Shown: positions 36,497 through 41,744 of the stretch, in pieces | Position numbering within the stretch: position 1 is the first letter of the stretch | Layout of the letters: each line of letters opens with the position of its first letter | Source of the DNA: Acheta domesticus | Lineage: Eukaryota; Arthropoda; Insecta; Orthoptera; Gryllidae | Assembly (NCBI GenBank): GCA_031308135.1 | Contig: JAHLJT010002630.1 | Location: 98,314,141 to 98,378,140, forward strand | Length of the DNA: 64,000 bases | Direction of reading: 5' to 3' | Made by a program: the position numbers and the translations under genes | The notes under the pieces: generated by a model | The model's input: the letters and a program-made list of their open reading frames with translations, nothing else | What the model was told of the DNA's origin: nothing | Databases searched by the model: none

Positions 36497-39400
36497 TAAA
36501 CAGATGCGGGAAATATTAATTACGAGTACATCAATTCAATTCACCTGTGTGTTTGCGCTTTGTGTCTCTGGAGCCAGGACGCTTTGTCGACGCCCAGCCG
36601 GGCCGACCCCGAACGGTGTACCCTGTGTTTGATTTAATATGCAACAGTTCGGTCTAAGCTGAACTCAGGGGATCATAAAGCTTTTACCTGTCACGTCGTC
36701 GATGGTGTAACGCTCTTAAACGGTTAGCGTATCTGTTATACCCAAGTTTGGGACTGTTATACCCAAGTTTGGGGGTTCAAACCCGATCAAAGCCGTGAAT
36801 TTTAAAGGCGAAACATTTTTTTGTACTCCTTCCTTCGGAGGGGTAGTAAAGCCGGCTGTCCCATGTTAGGTTTACTGCATGTAAAAGATCCTCAAGCTTA
36901 AATTAATCCTTTGAGCTAAATTCAAATCGCCTGTTTCGACGCCAGAGTAATACCTTGTTTGTCCGCTAATTGTTGAAAGGAGCGTAGCGAAATTTGCGTG
37001 GTCAGACGGAAGAGCAGGCCTCATGGCTTGAGTATCACCACGTAATAAAAGGCTTCAATTCCATTCACCTGTGTGTTTGCGCTTTGTGTCTCTGGAGCCA
37101 GGACGCGCTGCCGCCGCCCGGCCGAGCCGACCCCAGCCGGGCCGCCCGCCCGCCCTCAGGCACCGAGGATGGCTTGCGCTGCGCCGCCGACCCGCCCGCC
37201 GCCGCTCCCAGCGACGGCCCTCGTTGCACCGGCACGGCCTTGGCGTCCCTGCCTTCCGCAGCTCCGGGCGTGGAGAGCGCTTTTGCCCTCGACCCCGGTA
37301 AAGCCCCGCGTTGCGAGGAAAGACTCTCAGAGTCGCAGGTCGCAAGAGCTGGGGAAATCAAGAAAATTTCGCTGTGAAGAAAGCGACCGTGTGACCGAGT
37401 TTGCGATCATGCGACATCTACCGGAAAGACCGAGAAAGACGCGAAATGCCGTGTAATATTCCATCGTCACCATAGGGACTTAGGAAGCAGCTACGTAAAA
37501 ATCGCACTATACTGCGATTTTCGTTAACATTGTCTCTGACAGGAATCAGCTGTTGACGGTTTCATCCAATCCGGAGCTTAAACGTCACCACAGTGACGTC
37601 ACTATCGCGAAATATAAGCTCCCGATTGGATGGCAGCGAAACAGCTGATTCCTGTCAGGGACAAAGTTACGAAAATCTCAGTGTATATCCTGTGTTTGAT
37701 TTAGTATACAACAGTTCCGTCTGGGCTAAACTCAGCCGATGAGAAAGCTTTCACATGTCGCAGCGTCGATTGTGTAACGGTTAGTGTATCGATCCCGTAA
37801 CCCGATCGAAGCCGTGGACTTTTAAGGGTGAAAAAATCCTTCGTACGCCTTCCTTCGGAGGTGATCAGTGATGTCAAGGTCGAAGCCATGAGCGGGAGTC
37901 TGTGGCACGAGTGCCACGACGAATTTACTCTTCATTTTTTTGACATTAACTACTCTCGTAATTTATTGTTAGTTAATATCAGCTTAAGGCGTGTAAAGTA
38001 TTACGATATTCTGGCAAGTTATGATATTTCTGTGGTCGCGGGGTAAAAGTTCTTAAGCCAAAAATCTTAGTTTGGTGAAAATAAGGATTAGATTATTGAC
38101 CCAACGCTTTTTCCTACGCTCAACAATATTCTCCAACGTATTTTTGTCGATAAGGAGGAAGCATTTCAATTCAGTTATTTTACTAAAATCAAATATAGCT
38201 ATATGGATTTTTATACTGGGATTCTTGTAACTTTGCCCCTCAAGGTCCGTCTTCACGATGGAATATGTCACGGTATTTCGCGACGTTCTCAGTCATGCCG
38301 CCAGACATCGCATGATCGCGACCGTATCAAGCAGTGCTTGCTATCATACGACTTCTAGCGGCAGGACCGAGAAAGAAGGGAAATGCCGTGTGATATTCCA
38401 TCGAGGCCATAGGGGCTTGAAGGGCAGAGTTAGAAAAATCGCACTATAGTTCCAGTATTTAACCCAATTTCGCCGAAAGTTGACTTAAGAACTTTTACCC
38501 CGTGACCACAGATTTAATTGCAGAATTAATAATAAATCTAAAGCCCCGGTACCGGAAGTCTTCTTCGGCTCCGTCGCCGCCGGAAGCGTCCCGCGCTGCG
38601 AGCTCACACTTCCGGCGTCCCAAAACCCGGTCGGTCCCACCCGCGACAGCTTCTTCGGTTCCGTCACCGGCACCGGCCGCGCAGGGTGGCTGGCGGCAGC
38701 CCAGATCGCAGACGCTCCGCTCGTCAACCTCTTTGCCGCCTCCGCCGCCGGCAGCGTCCCTCGCTGCGACTGCACGCTCCCAACGTCCCAGCCTCCGAGC
38801 CGCGAGGACGACTTCTTGGAGTCGGACTTCCGCTGGGAGGACACGCTACTCGTCTCCCACCCTCCTCCAGCCGCCCTCCCCCTCAACACGTTCTTCACCT
38901 CCGTGGTCAACGCGCCCCTGTACGAGAACAAACCGCTTCTGTCGCGTCCGGACTGCAGCGGCCGAGACGCCTTCCTGGGCTCGGACGCCAAAGCACTCCC
39001 GCGGAAAGACGTTCCTCTCTGAAAGGCGTCAGCTGCACCGCGCGCGCTCCTGGGTTCGGACGTCAAACCGCTTCCGCGGAAAAACGTTCCTCTCTGAAGG
39101 GCGTCTGATGCGCCGCGCGCGCTCCTGGGTTCGGACATCAAAGCGCTCCCGCGGAAAGACGATCCTCTCTGACCGTCAGCTGCACCGCGCGAACCCCCGG
39201 GCGCGTTCTTCATCTCCGACCTGAGGCGGGACCATCGCTGCGCGTTCGGCTTGGGCGCGCTCCATCCCAGCCACGACCAGATGGCTTGCTTGGCGTGGTC
39301 CACCAGCGACGGCTCGCGGTGCGAGGCGCGCTGCTGCCCGTCGAGGTAGGAGCTCGGCCGCTGCGGGCGCGCCGGTGGCGCCGGCTGCGGCGGGTTGGCG

Positions 39401-39549
39401 AAGCGAATGCGTTTGCCCGAGGCGTGCGAGTGCGTTGCGGACCCGCGCCGCGAGGGGCGCGAGTGGCGGTGGTGCGGGTGGTGGGGGGCGTGGCTCCGGG
39501 AGCTGGCGGCGCAGGGGGTCGCGGCGGCGAAGGAGGAGGCGTTCGGCAC
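17473..39549 (-). CDS. Multi-exon gene for an SQRG-repeat, low-complexity protein (unknown family)
   Basis: Seven exons: 39549-38553, 37348-37069, 32830-32443, 31330-31098, 23931-23677, 20146-19869 and 17648-17473. They total 2607 bases, an exact 869 codons including the stop. All introns are GT-AG and all six junctions are phase-compatible, although three borders (first donor, fourth acceptor, last acceptor) were chosen partly for phase. Third codon positions are nearly all G or C, while introns are AT-rich and full of transposons. The protein is probably disordered. It has a Trp-rich helix-like segment (AIWSWLGW), a KRIRF motif, and about ten degenerate 23-30-residue repeats built on SQRG. 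Its C-terminus is acidic and then [16 protein letters not shown] do not recognise the family and assign no function. More 5' exons are likely because the first listed exon lacks a start codon. Confidence 0.72.
17641..18540 (+). repeat. ~22-bp minisatellite
   Basis: Some 35 tandem units built from CTTGTCATCGTAGT and CTTGTCAA, with longer TCATTTTGTCATCGTC variants at the left. Sub-families are visible (TAGTCTTGTCAA, then TATTCTTGTAAA, then TTGTCGTGTCAA), indicating stepwise amplification. The array starts at the edge of terminal exon 7 and lies within intron 6. Confidence 0.9.
18541..18830 (+). repeat. TCATCGTCTTCG-type minisatellite
   Basis: Continuation of the array with 18-bp and trinucleotide-like TCATCGTCGTC units. 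On the minus strand it would read as Asp/Glu-rich, like the start of exon 7. Confidence 0.85.
18831..19073 (-). mobile_element. SINE family E fragment, inverted
   Basis: Reverse-strand head and middle of the SINE: CGGTTTCTCCAATCAACACC and AGAATTCCAGCAGCC blocks, ending with the ATTGATGGCAC head. It abuts a plus-oriented second half at 19074. Confidence 0.6.
19074..19376 (+). mobile_element. SINE family E, 3' half
   Basis: Carries TTCCTCTTCCTTGTTCTATC, ACACTTACATACACTACAC and GGGAGATACCTAGTTGGGGA in the order found in the full copies at 47230 and 47827. Confidence 0.6.
19377..19570 (+). mobile_element. SINE family A, 3' part
   Basis: Matches the tail of the SINE at 35552-36140: CCCATGTTATTAGATTTACT, CTCTGAGCTAAATT, CAGACGGAAGAGC, ending AATAAGGCATCAATTC. 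Confidence 0.65.
19571..19868 (+). repeat. ~10-bp TTCAATCCCG minisatellite
   Basis: About 28 units of TTCAATCCCG/TTCAATCTCG. It grows out of the CAATTCAATTC tail of the preceding SINE and ends directly at the 3' border of host exon 6. Confidence 0.9.
19869..20146 (-). CDS. Host gene exon 6
   Basis: The acceptor CGTGCGCAG follows a pyrimidine-containing stretch, and the donor is CCCAG|GTTGGT. The frame that fits both neighbours gives [20 protein letters not shown] and later [15 protein letters not shown], with almost exclusively G/C third positions. The plus strand also has an open GC-rich frame followed by GTGAGT, but that GTGAGT belongs to a dispersed repeat (compare 44007) and joins nothing in phase. 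Confidence 0.6.
20159..20280 (+). repeat. Dispersed repeat shared with 44005-44120
   Basis: GTGAGTTATGAAGGTAATGG, then CACCGTATAATCCACAT and GAAAGATCTATAAAACA are shared in order with 44005-44120. Confidence 0.65.
20442..20948 (+). mobile_element. Non-autonomous Helitron-like element, family F (copy 2)
   Basis: Same body as 8316-8851. The end is CTAG followed by T, preceded by the stem GGCAGA/TCTGCC, a typical Helitron 3' hairpin a few bases before CTRR. The first two bases have decayed from TC to TA. Confidence 0.65.
20949..21389. other. AT-rich sequence, nothing recognised
   Basis: No gene or repeat structure supported. LINE-derived coding starts just after. Confidence 0.4.
21390..22965 (+). 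pseudogene. LINE reverse transcriptase relic
   Basis: Plus-strand pieces in several frames. They include [19 protein letters not shown] near 22235, MGNWKSPG near 22500, [20 protein letters not shown] near 22620-22680, [20 protein letters not shown] near 22700-22750, and [18 protein letters not shown] near 22895-22950. The last two blocks correspond to RT motifs leading up to the catalytic FxDD region. Stops and indels interrupt it throughout. It breaks off before the palm active site where a GACA microsatellite begins. It probably belongs to the same restriction-endonuclease-type LINE group as 8977-9990. Confidence 0.7.
22976..23480 (+). repeat. GACA/GACGGAGA microsatellite array
   Basis: Half a kilobase of ACAGACAGACGGAGAGAG units. 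It appears to be the expanded core of a family J repeat, because 23470-23635 continues with the family J end. Long frames here on both strands are repeat artefacts. Confidence 0.9.
23470..23635 (+). repeat. Family J repeat end
   Basis: GACGGACGATTTG, TTTTTCTGTGTCAG, CGCGTATTTCCGTTGAAA, TTACTCCGTATATACG and CATACGGGAAAGT match, in order or inverted, the copies at 8000 and 45668. Confidence 0.65.
23677..23931 (-). CDS. Host gene exon 5
   Basis: The acceptor TGGTGGCAG|G gives one base to complete a codon, and the donor CTCAG|GTGCTC leaves two bases. Both match the neighbours. The frame encodes [18 protein letters not shown], an Ala/Gly/Pro stretch, then [14 protein letters not shown]. Upstream sequence stays open to 24002, so a longer exon is possible. 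Confidence 0.6.
24003..24868 (+). repeat. 31-bp minisatellite
   Basis: About 27 units of GTGTGTTCACTTCACGG plus TGGAAGATATATAG, with alternating sub-variants (TGTAAG/TGGAAG, TAGGTG/TAGTTG/TAGGCG) that reveal higher-order duplication. Located within intron 4 of the host gene. Confidence 0.95.
25196..25230 (-). repeat. Single inverted unit of the 31-bp minisatellite
   Basis: GTGAACACACCTATTTGTAT followed by ATCGTACACCGTG is the reverse complement of one array unit, 330 bases beyond the array end. Array and unit together resemble the two arms of an inverted-repeat element. Confidence 0.6.
25273..25412 (+). mobile_element. Truncated palindromic MITE, family B
   Basis: Left arm only: TATACTTGGGTTTTTATTCC, GCGATGGAATATCTCACGGT, then GCCGCTACATGTCGCATGAT. 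Confidence 0.65.
25413..26312. other. Intron sequence, nothing recognised
   Basis: Mostly AT-rich, with a GC-rich segment at 26120-26300 that has short open frames on both strands. No splice-supported exon or repeat family was recognised. Confidence 0.4.
26313..26560 (+). repeat. Dispersed repeat, family C (copy 2)
   Basis: GGCAGTGTTGTCAAGGTCGA, GGCATGAGTGCCACGATGAA and CTAGTGGCGCAGAGAAGCTC match 16160-16361. Confidence 0.75.
26566..26685 (+). repeat. ~29-bp tandem repeat, four units
   Basis: Units contain CAATTTTTGGCGCATG and GGAAGTTTGGCGC, each with the palindrome TTGGCGCCAA. Just beyond, at 26706-26730, lies GCGTCCACTCGGAGGAATAA, a partial copy of the host exon 4 3' end. Confidence 0.85.
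27059..27117 (+). repeat. Short TTAGG-like tract
   Basis: Four to five GGTTA/TTAGG units (TAGGTTAGGTTAGGTTAGG), then degenerate copies. TTAGG is the usual insect telomere repeat. Here it lies about 100 bases beyond the 3' end of a minus-strand LINE fragment. The preceding ~370 bases (26690-27058) show GGGTTATTTTGTTA-type repeats and no gene. Confidence 0.7.
27223..27948 (-). pseudogene. Jockey-group LINE reverse transcriptase, 3' fragment
   Basis: The minus strand is open for about 240 codons: [20 protein letters not shown] contains the catalytic F-A-D-D box, followed by [12 protein letters not shown] and [10 protein letters not shown] (RT thumb motifs), then a conserved C-terminal region down to a stop at 27223. 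The 5' part (endonuclease, most of RT) is lost at 27948. The frame is unbroken where present, so this is a recent or young truncated copy. It sits in intron 4 of the host gene in the same orientation as that gene. Confidence 0.8.
28098..28443. mobile_element. Small inverted-repeat element with hammerhead motif, Penelope-type
   Basis: Exact 12-base direct repeats CTACCTACGTAA flank it (28086-28097 and 28444-28455). The two arms carry ATGGACCCATTATTGAGTG and TCAGTAAAAA-CACCAATTCAAA in opposite orientation. Each arm carries a hammerhead-like core; the left one (minus strand) is complete and the right one (plus strand) has lost two core bases. ACGTTTCG...TTCATCAGGG termini of this kind are described for Penelope-like retroelements. 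No RT is present. Confidence 0.65.
28148..28186 (-). ncRNA. Minimal hammerhead ribozyme motif (Penelope type)
   Basis: Minus strand: GCC, CTGATGA, stem II GGCTT/AAGTC with loop AATAA, GAAA, CGTT, then GGC. Stem I would be GCC/GGC and helix III only one A-U pair around CG, the minimal layout reported for Penelope-like elements. Activity is unknown. The mirrored plus-strand core near 28333-28362 reads CTGA-AGG and lacks two conserved bases. Confidence 0.6.
29039..30005. mobile_element. Non-autonomous hAT element
   Basis: Flanked by an exact 8-bp duplication GTTCCGAT (29031-29038 and 30006-30013). Ends TAGGGATGTGC and, reversed from the right, TAGAGATGGGC. Sub-terminal blocks on both sides are crowded with AACAGTTA/TAACTGTTA words. 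An 8-bp duplication and this kind of terminus are diagnostic for hAT. The interior (967 bp in all) has no transposase. Confidence 0.8.
30200..31097. repeat. Tandem array of ~260-290-bp units carrying exon-4 3' ends
   Basis: Three further units, with GC-rich parts at 30230-30300, 30520-30590 and 30805-30880 and AT-rich parts of CTAACTAGCGAAG...CTATCTAAAGAACTTCC. On the minus strand each GC-rich part reads TCCGAGTGGACGCCGCCG then CCCCGAAG|GTGCGC, the last ~28 bases of host exon 4 plus its donor. The unit near 28572 has a mutated donor (GTTTGC). Confidence 0.85.
31098..31330 (-). CDS. Host gene exon 4
   Basis: The chosen acceptor GGCGTAG|ACG keeps phase 0 with exon 3, and the donor CGAAG|GTGCGC leaves two bases. 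The frame gives [28 protein letters not shown], an Ala/Pro stretch and [10 protein letters not shown]. Another frame is open from a nearby acceptor (CCGCCAG|CATGGG), so the start is provisional. Its 3' end is repeated downstream in the intron. Confidence 0.55.
31352..31593. mobile_element. Palindromic MITE, family B
   Basis: TATACTGCGATTTTTCCAAC at the left and AGTTAGAAAAATTGCATTAT at the right, arms complementary across most of the length. Confidence 0.85.
31783..31955 (+). repeat. ~18-bp GTCCCACCTTGTCCAATT minisatellite
   Basis: About nine imperfect units. Frames on both strands here are artefacts. Confidence 0.85.
32220..32405 (+). repeat. ~37-bp tandem repeat
   Basis: Five units containing TATAGTAAAGTATTTTGGGG and AAGTACGTGTTTT, ending just downstream of the donor of host exon 3. 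The preceding DNA (31956-32219) is AT-rich without a gene. Confidence 0.85.
32443..32830 (-). CDS. Host gene exon 3
   Basis: A strong acceptor (CGTGCTTCCTGCCGCAG|G) and a strong donor (TTGGCG|GTGAGC) bound a 388-base exon. Its first base completes the codon split at exon 2 and it ends in phase 0. It encodes [17 protein letters not shown], then [14 protein letters not shown] and later [15 protein letters not shown], which repeat the pattern seen in exon 1 ([28 protein letters not shown]). Confidence 0.75.
32893..33882. mobile_element. Harbinger-like non-autonomous element with TTA duplication
   Basis: TTA precedes (32890-32892) and follows (33883-33885) an element whose ends both read GGCCCGCAACAGACTAC. 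The inverted arms are similar for ~55 bases, including GAAATGTGCGACGAGAAATG. A 3-bp TTA duplication with a GGCC-type terminus is typical of PIF/Harbinger. The interior is AT-rich without a transposase. Confidence 0.7.
34078..34121 (+). repeat. AT dinucleotide microsatellite
   Basis: About 22 AT units, adjoining the Helitron-like copy. The 33886-34077 stretch contains short GTCTATATAGAAT repeats and no gene. Confidence 0.95.
34127..34659 (+). mobile_element. Non-autonomous Helitron-like element, family F (copy 3)
   Basis: Starts A|TCAGAGCTGAACTC and ends TTTTCCTAG|T, both as expected of a Helitron. The body is colinear with 8316-8851 and 20442-20948. Confidence 0.7.
34678..34976. mobile_element. 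299-bp insertion bounded by two opposite hammerhead ribozymes
   Basis: Comparison with the uninterrupted family G MITE shows an inserted segment with an imperfect flanking duplication (TTATGAAACGA and TTATGATGAACCGA). Its left end folds as a hammerhead on the plus strand and its right end as a hammerhead on the minus strand. The ends are weakly inverted (ACGTCAGTCACG and, from the right, AGCGTCACAGG). The ~185 bases between hold no long frame. The nearest known concepts are retrozymes and other small ribozyme-bearing retro-RNAs, or circular RNAs with ribozymes on both strands. Assignment to any of these is inference. Confidence 0.65.
34680..34735 (+). ncRNA. Type III hammerhead ribozyme, plus strand
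   Basis: Stem III is GTCAGT/ACTGAC (34680-34685 with 34730-34735). The cleavage triplet GTC ends at 34686. Stem I is ACGCGG/CCGCGT with a 7-base loop (34687-34705). The core CTGAAGA (34706-34712) fits CUGANGA. Stem II (34713-34726) keeps the conserved G-C next to the core but has a mismatch, then GAAA at 34727-34730. All core bases are present, and the weak stem II may reduce activity. Confidence 0.75.
34922..34978 (-). ncRNA. Type III hammerhead ribozyme, minus strand
   Basis: Read from 34978 downward: stem III AAAGCGT pairs with ACGCTTT (7 bp). GTC is the cleavage site. Stem I is a hairpin ACAGGC-TGAAA-GCCTGT. Then core CTGATGA (34953-34947), stem II GTCC/GGAC with a 7-base loop, and GAAA (34931-34928). 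Every conserved core position matches the hammerhead consensus and all stems are perfectly paired, so a functional fold is very likely. Confidence 0.88.
35318..35549. mobile_element. Palindromic MITE, family B
   Basis: ACAGTGCGATTTTTATAACT at the left and ACGTAAAAATCGCACTATA at the right, with the GATGGAATATGCCACGG / CGTGTGATATTCCATC arms. Confidence 0.85.
35552..36140 (+). mobile_element. tRNA-derived SINE, family A (copy 1, with duplicated tail)
   Basis: The head resembles a pol III promoter: GCGAAACGGTCAGCGTATC (A box-like) and GGGTTCAAACTCAATC (B box-like). The body then carries CTCTGAGCTAAATTCAAATC and a CAATTCAATTC tail. The 3' half is repeated at 35930-36140. Confidence 0.7.
36145..36325. 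mobile_element. Small inverted-repeat element with hammerhead motif (second)
   Basis: Arms at 36145-36194 and 36274-36325 are inverted copies (TTGGTCCAGCATTTAAAAGA and, reversed, TTGGTCCATCATTTAAAAGA). Between them is a Penelope-type ACGTTTCGG...TCATCATCAGG segment. No RT is seen. Confidence 0.6.
36226..36268 (-). ncRNA. Minimal hammerhead ribozyme motif (Penelope type)
   Basis: Minus strand: CAC, CTGATGA, stem II GAAAAC/GTTTCC (one mismatch) with a 6-base loop or less, GAAA, CGTT, then GTG. CAC/GTG would form stem I, giving the same minimal layout as at 28148-28186 with a different stem II. Confidence 0.55.
36318..36496 (+). repeat. TA-rich microsatellite
   Basis: TATATATTTATA-type repeats followed by a short GAGAGA run. 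Long Tyr/Ile frames here are artefacts. Confidence 0.95.
36541..36617 (-). repeat. Duplicated 3' end of host exon 2 with donor
   Basis: The first ~43 bases, from TCACCTGTGTGTTTGCGC to GAGCCAGGACGC, are identical to 37068-37110, and the rest is similar. On the minus strand this is the end of exon 2 ([11 protein letters not shown]) plus its GTGAAT donor. No acceptor or open frame of exon length lies upstream. Confidence 0.7.
36619..37066 (+). mobile_element. tRNA-derived SINE, family A (copy 2)
   Basis: AAACGGTTAGCGTATCTG and GGGGTTCAAACCCGATC give A- and B-box-like elements, then the family A body and a CTTCAATTCCATTC tail. The tail ends next to the host exon 2 donor. Confidence 0.7.
37069..37348 (-). 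CDS. Host gene exon 2
   Basis: A strong acceptor (TTTTCTTGATTTCCCCAG|CT) and donor ACACAG|GTGAAT. It begins with two bases and ends with two, matching exons 1 and 3. It encodes [20 protein letters not shown] and [10 protein letters not shown], clear continuations of the SQRG repeats, and ends [11 protein letters not shown]. Confidence 0.75.
37385..37511 (-). mobile_element. Half of a palindromic MITE, family B
   Basis: Only the right arm is present: GCGATCATGCGACATCTACC to AAAAATCGCACTATA. Confidence 0.7.
37512..37684. mobile_element. Palindromic MITE, family L
   Basis: CTGACAGGAATCAGCTGTT occurs at the left (about 37538) and its reverse complement at the right (about 37640), with CATCCAATC and GGAGCTTA also mirrored. 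The centre contains GTGACGTCAC. Confidence 0.75.
37686..37866 (+). mobile_element. SINE family A, truncated (copy 3)
   Basis: TTTGATTTAGTATACAACAG, GTGTAACGGTTAGTGTATCG and CGATCGAAGCCGTGGA match the head, and it breaks off at the family C fragment. Confidence 0.65.
37867..37925 (+). repeat. Family C fragment
   Basis: CAGTGATGTCAAGGTCGAAG and GTGGCACGAGTGCCACGACG match the starts of the other family C copies. Confidence 0.6.
38031..38510. repeat. Inverted-repeat pair enclosing a family B MITE
   Basis: 38031-38057 and 38484-38510 are 27-base inverted copies with one mismatch (TGTGGTCGCGGGGTAAAAGT and so on). The right arm lies about 40 bases downstream of the exon 1 donor. Confidence 0.7.
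38212..38448. mobile_element. Palindromic MITE, family B
   Basis: TATACTGGGATTCTTGTAAC to TTAGAAAAATCGCACTATA, arms complementary with the usual GATGGAATATGTCACGG block. Confidence 0.85.
38553..39549 (-). CDS. Host gene exon 1 of the model (repeat-rich)
   Basis: A good acceptor (CATCTCCCTCTCGTAG|GTG) opens a 997-base exon, and a weak donor (TTCCG|GTACCG) was chosen for phase. The N-terminal part is His/Ser/Arg-rich, with KRIRF at residues 46-50 of the exon and AIWSWLGW near 89-96. From about residue 115, three tight repeats QRGxxFRGSxLxSEPR are followed by looser ones ([35 protein letters not shown]). KRIRF fits the RVxF consensus of protein phosphatase 1 docking motifs, but such matches arise by chance. 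If the donor is not used, the frame runs on to a stop at 38485. Confidence 0.75.
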
Positions 39550-39639
39550 CTACGAGAGGGAGATGCAAGTATAAGCGGAATGAGGTGTAGACCAGTGGAA
39601 CGCAGCGGGTTGTTACCTCTACCTAGGGTGACAGCGAGC

Positions 39640-39995
39640 CGCCATTACATCGCACCGCCATTACAACATCGCACCGCCATTACAACATCGCACCGCCATT
39701 ACAATACCGCATCGCCATTACAATACCGCATCGCCATTACAACATCGCACCGCCATTACAACATCGCACCGCCATTACAACATCGCAACGCCATTACAAC
39801 ATCGCACCGCCATTACAACATCGCACCGCCATTACAGCATCGCACCGCCATTACAGCATCTCACCGCCATTACAGCATCGCACCGCCATTACAGCATTGC
39901 ACCTCAATTACATCGCACCGGCATTACAACATCGCATCGCCATTACAACATCGCACCGCCATTACAACATTGCACCGCCATTACTGCATCGCACT
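39640..39995 (+). repeat. ~19-bp CGCCATTACAACATCGCAC minisatellite
   Basis: About 19 units with small variants (ACAGCATC, ACAATACC), about 90 bases beyond the acceptor of exon 1, in the upstream intron. Confidence 0.95.
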
Positions 39996-41055
39996 ACGCT
40001 CAGGTGACTCGAGCAGGACTGCCAGAAGTGTTGCGAGTTCTTTCCCTACCTTTGCGACGAAATTTCCCCGAATAACCTCTGCAAAAAAACAAAATTCCCC
40101 AACATTTGAATAGAAAAATATGTAAATTATGGACCAACGATATGACCTGATCTTCACGATTCCATTGGCTATCCCCTTAAATTCAAATAATTCAAATCAA
40201 CCAATCATCGTCCTTTGAGCTGCCCGCAGTCCTATACAATTTTTATTTTCTAACTATTCATCTATGCCTGTCGCTTATTTTTATCTTTTTGCTACATAAA
40301 AATGAGATAGAATAATGTTTAGTGTTTATTCTTTATTGACAGAATAATATTTCTAGCTCGACTCCGGATGGAAACAATCTCCCCAAAAAATCTCCAAACA
40401 TTTCCCCGTCCATTTATGTTTCTCGTTCTTTCCCCACAATGAAAAAATCCCCATTTTGGGAACAAAATTCCCCAATCTGGTAACCCTACTCCCGAGGCGA
40501 ACGGTGTGCAACGACGCAAGCATTCCGGCAGCCAACTCTAAAAAGACCTGCCGAATGCAAGCGAGGCTCCAATTTATGTGGGCCAGAGGAACCAGAGAGG
40601 AGGAGAGGCAGACGCGGTACATCACCTTCCCCCCCCCACTCTCTCCCACCTTTTTAGTAATAAATAACTTTTCTTATTTTACCATTATTATTACTATAAT
40701 TAGTATATAATTTGCTAGTTATCTTACCTTATTCTTATTGTTGTTGTTATTGTTATTATCATTATCATTATTATTATTATTTTTATTGGTATTAGTGTTC
40801 TATGTTACTGAGAGACTGTGTATATTTATGTTTTTGTAATTAGCTGCCACCGGGTTATGCCCAATTGCAGTTTAAATAAATCTATCTAAATGGTGCATTA
40901 ATTCGAACATGACTTCTTCTTTGAGTAAGCTGCCTTTCCCCTTCCCTTCAAAGTTTAAAAGTTACTAAGTCAACCACAGTACTCCAAGTGACACGCTGCA
41001 TTAGGAATACGTTCAAGTTAGTCGGCTTCGAGTGGCACGTCACACTAGGAACCGT
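39996..41055. other. AT-rich sequence, nothing recognised
   Basis: Contains ATT/GTT trinucleotide runs at 40735-40790 and a CCCC-containing AT-rich stretch near 40380-40490. No gene supported. Confidence 0.4.
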
Positions 41056-41059
41056 TGAT

Positions 41060-41690
41060 TGGTGATTCCGGGCGCGTCAACTGCTAAGGACATCAGACCC
41101 GTAAGTGTAGTACATGTTTCTACCGTGGGAGGAGGCGGAGACCATCCCCCGCTGGTTGACGACATCCGGCACTACCTGCCGGATTGCGGAGTTACCCAGC
41201 CGGATTGCGGAGTTACCCCAGCCAGGTATCTCCCACCAGCGGGGCACTGCCCCATCTTGGACGAGCTCTAAGCTCCCGACCGGTCTCCCGGCATATTTTG
41301 GAGTGTAGTGCATGTAGTGTGTGTGTAAGTAAGGGGTGAGAATTGGAGAAGGAAGAGGAACGAAAGATCGCAGGCGTTCCATGGTTCGTTCGTTAGGTAA
41401 CTGCGCCTGCTTTCGCCTGATGATGATCGGAGAAACCACGGAAAACTACCGATCAGAGCAGCCGGCCGCTAGAATTCTCCTGCAGACAGCGGCCAAACTC
41501 GATCTAGCCATCGAGCTAGAGTCGAAAATCGCCGGAACTCGAACCTTAGAAGCGGCCTGCAGACAGCGGCCGAAGTCGATCTAGCTATCGAGCTAGAGTC
41601 GAAAATCGCCGGAACTCGAACCTTAGAAGCTCAGAGGCACTGTGGTGACATCAATTGATGCCCTGAGCCACCCTCACAGGTATCATGTTG
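41060..41690 (-). mobile_element. SINE family E, inverted, with internal duplication
   Basis: Full-length reverse copy ending in the head ATGCCCTGAGCCACC. A ~77-bp block (from TGCAGACAGCGGCC to GAACCTTAGAAGCGGCC) is present twice at 41481-41632. GCCGGATTGCGGAGTTACCC is also doubled near 41178-41217. Confidence 0.7.
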
Positions 41691-41744
41691 GAAGACTGTA
41701 TAAACAAGCAAACAGTTTCTTCAGATGTTATTTAAATCCATTAT

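Noticed and set aside
38502..39224. Long plus-strand frames opposite host exon 1
   Set aside because: They arise from the high third-position GC of the minus-strand exon. The SQRG repeats and splice sites support the minus strand only.
41418..41445. CTGATGATGATCGGAGAAACC, which looks like a hammerhead core
   Set aside because: It lies in a SINE whose other copies read CTGGTGTTGATCGGAGAAACC at this place. No stem II or stem I pairing exists.
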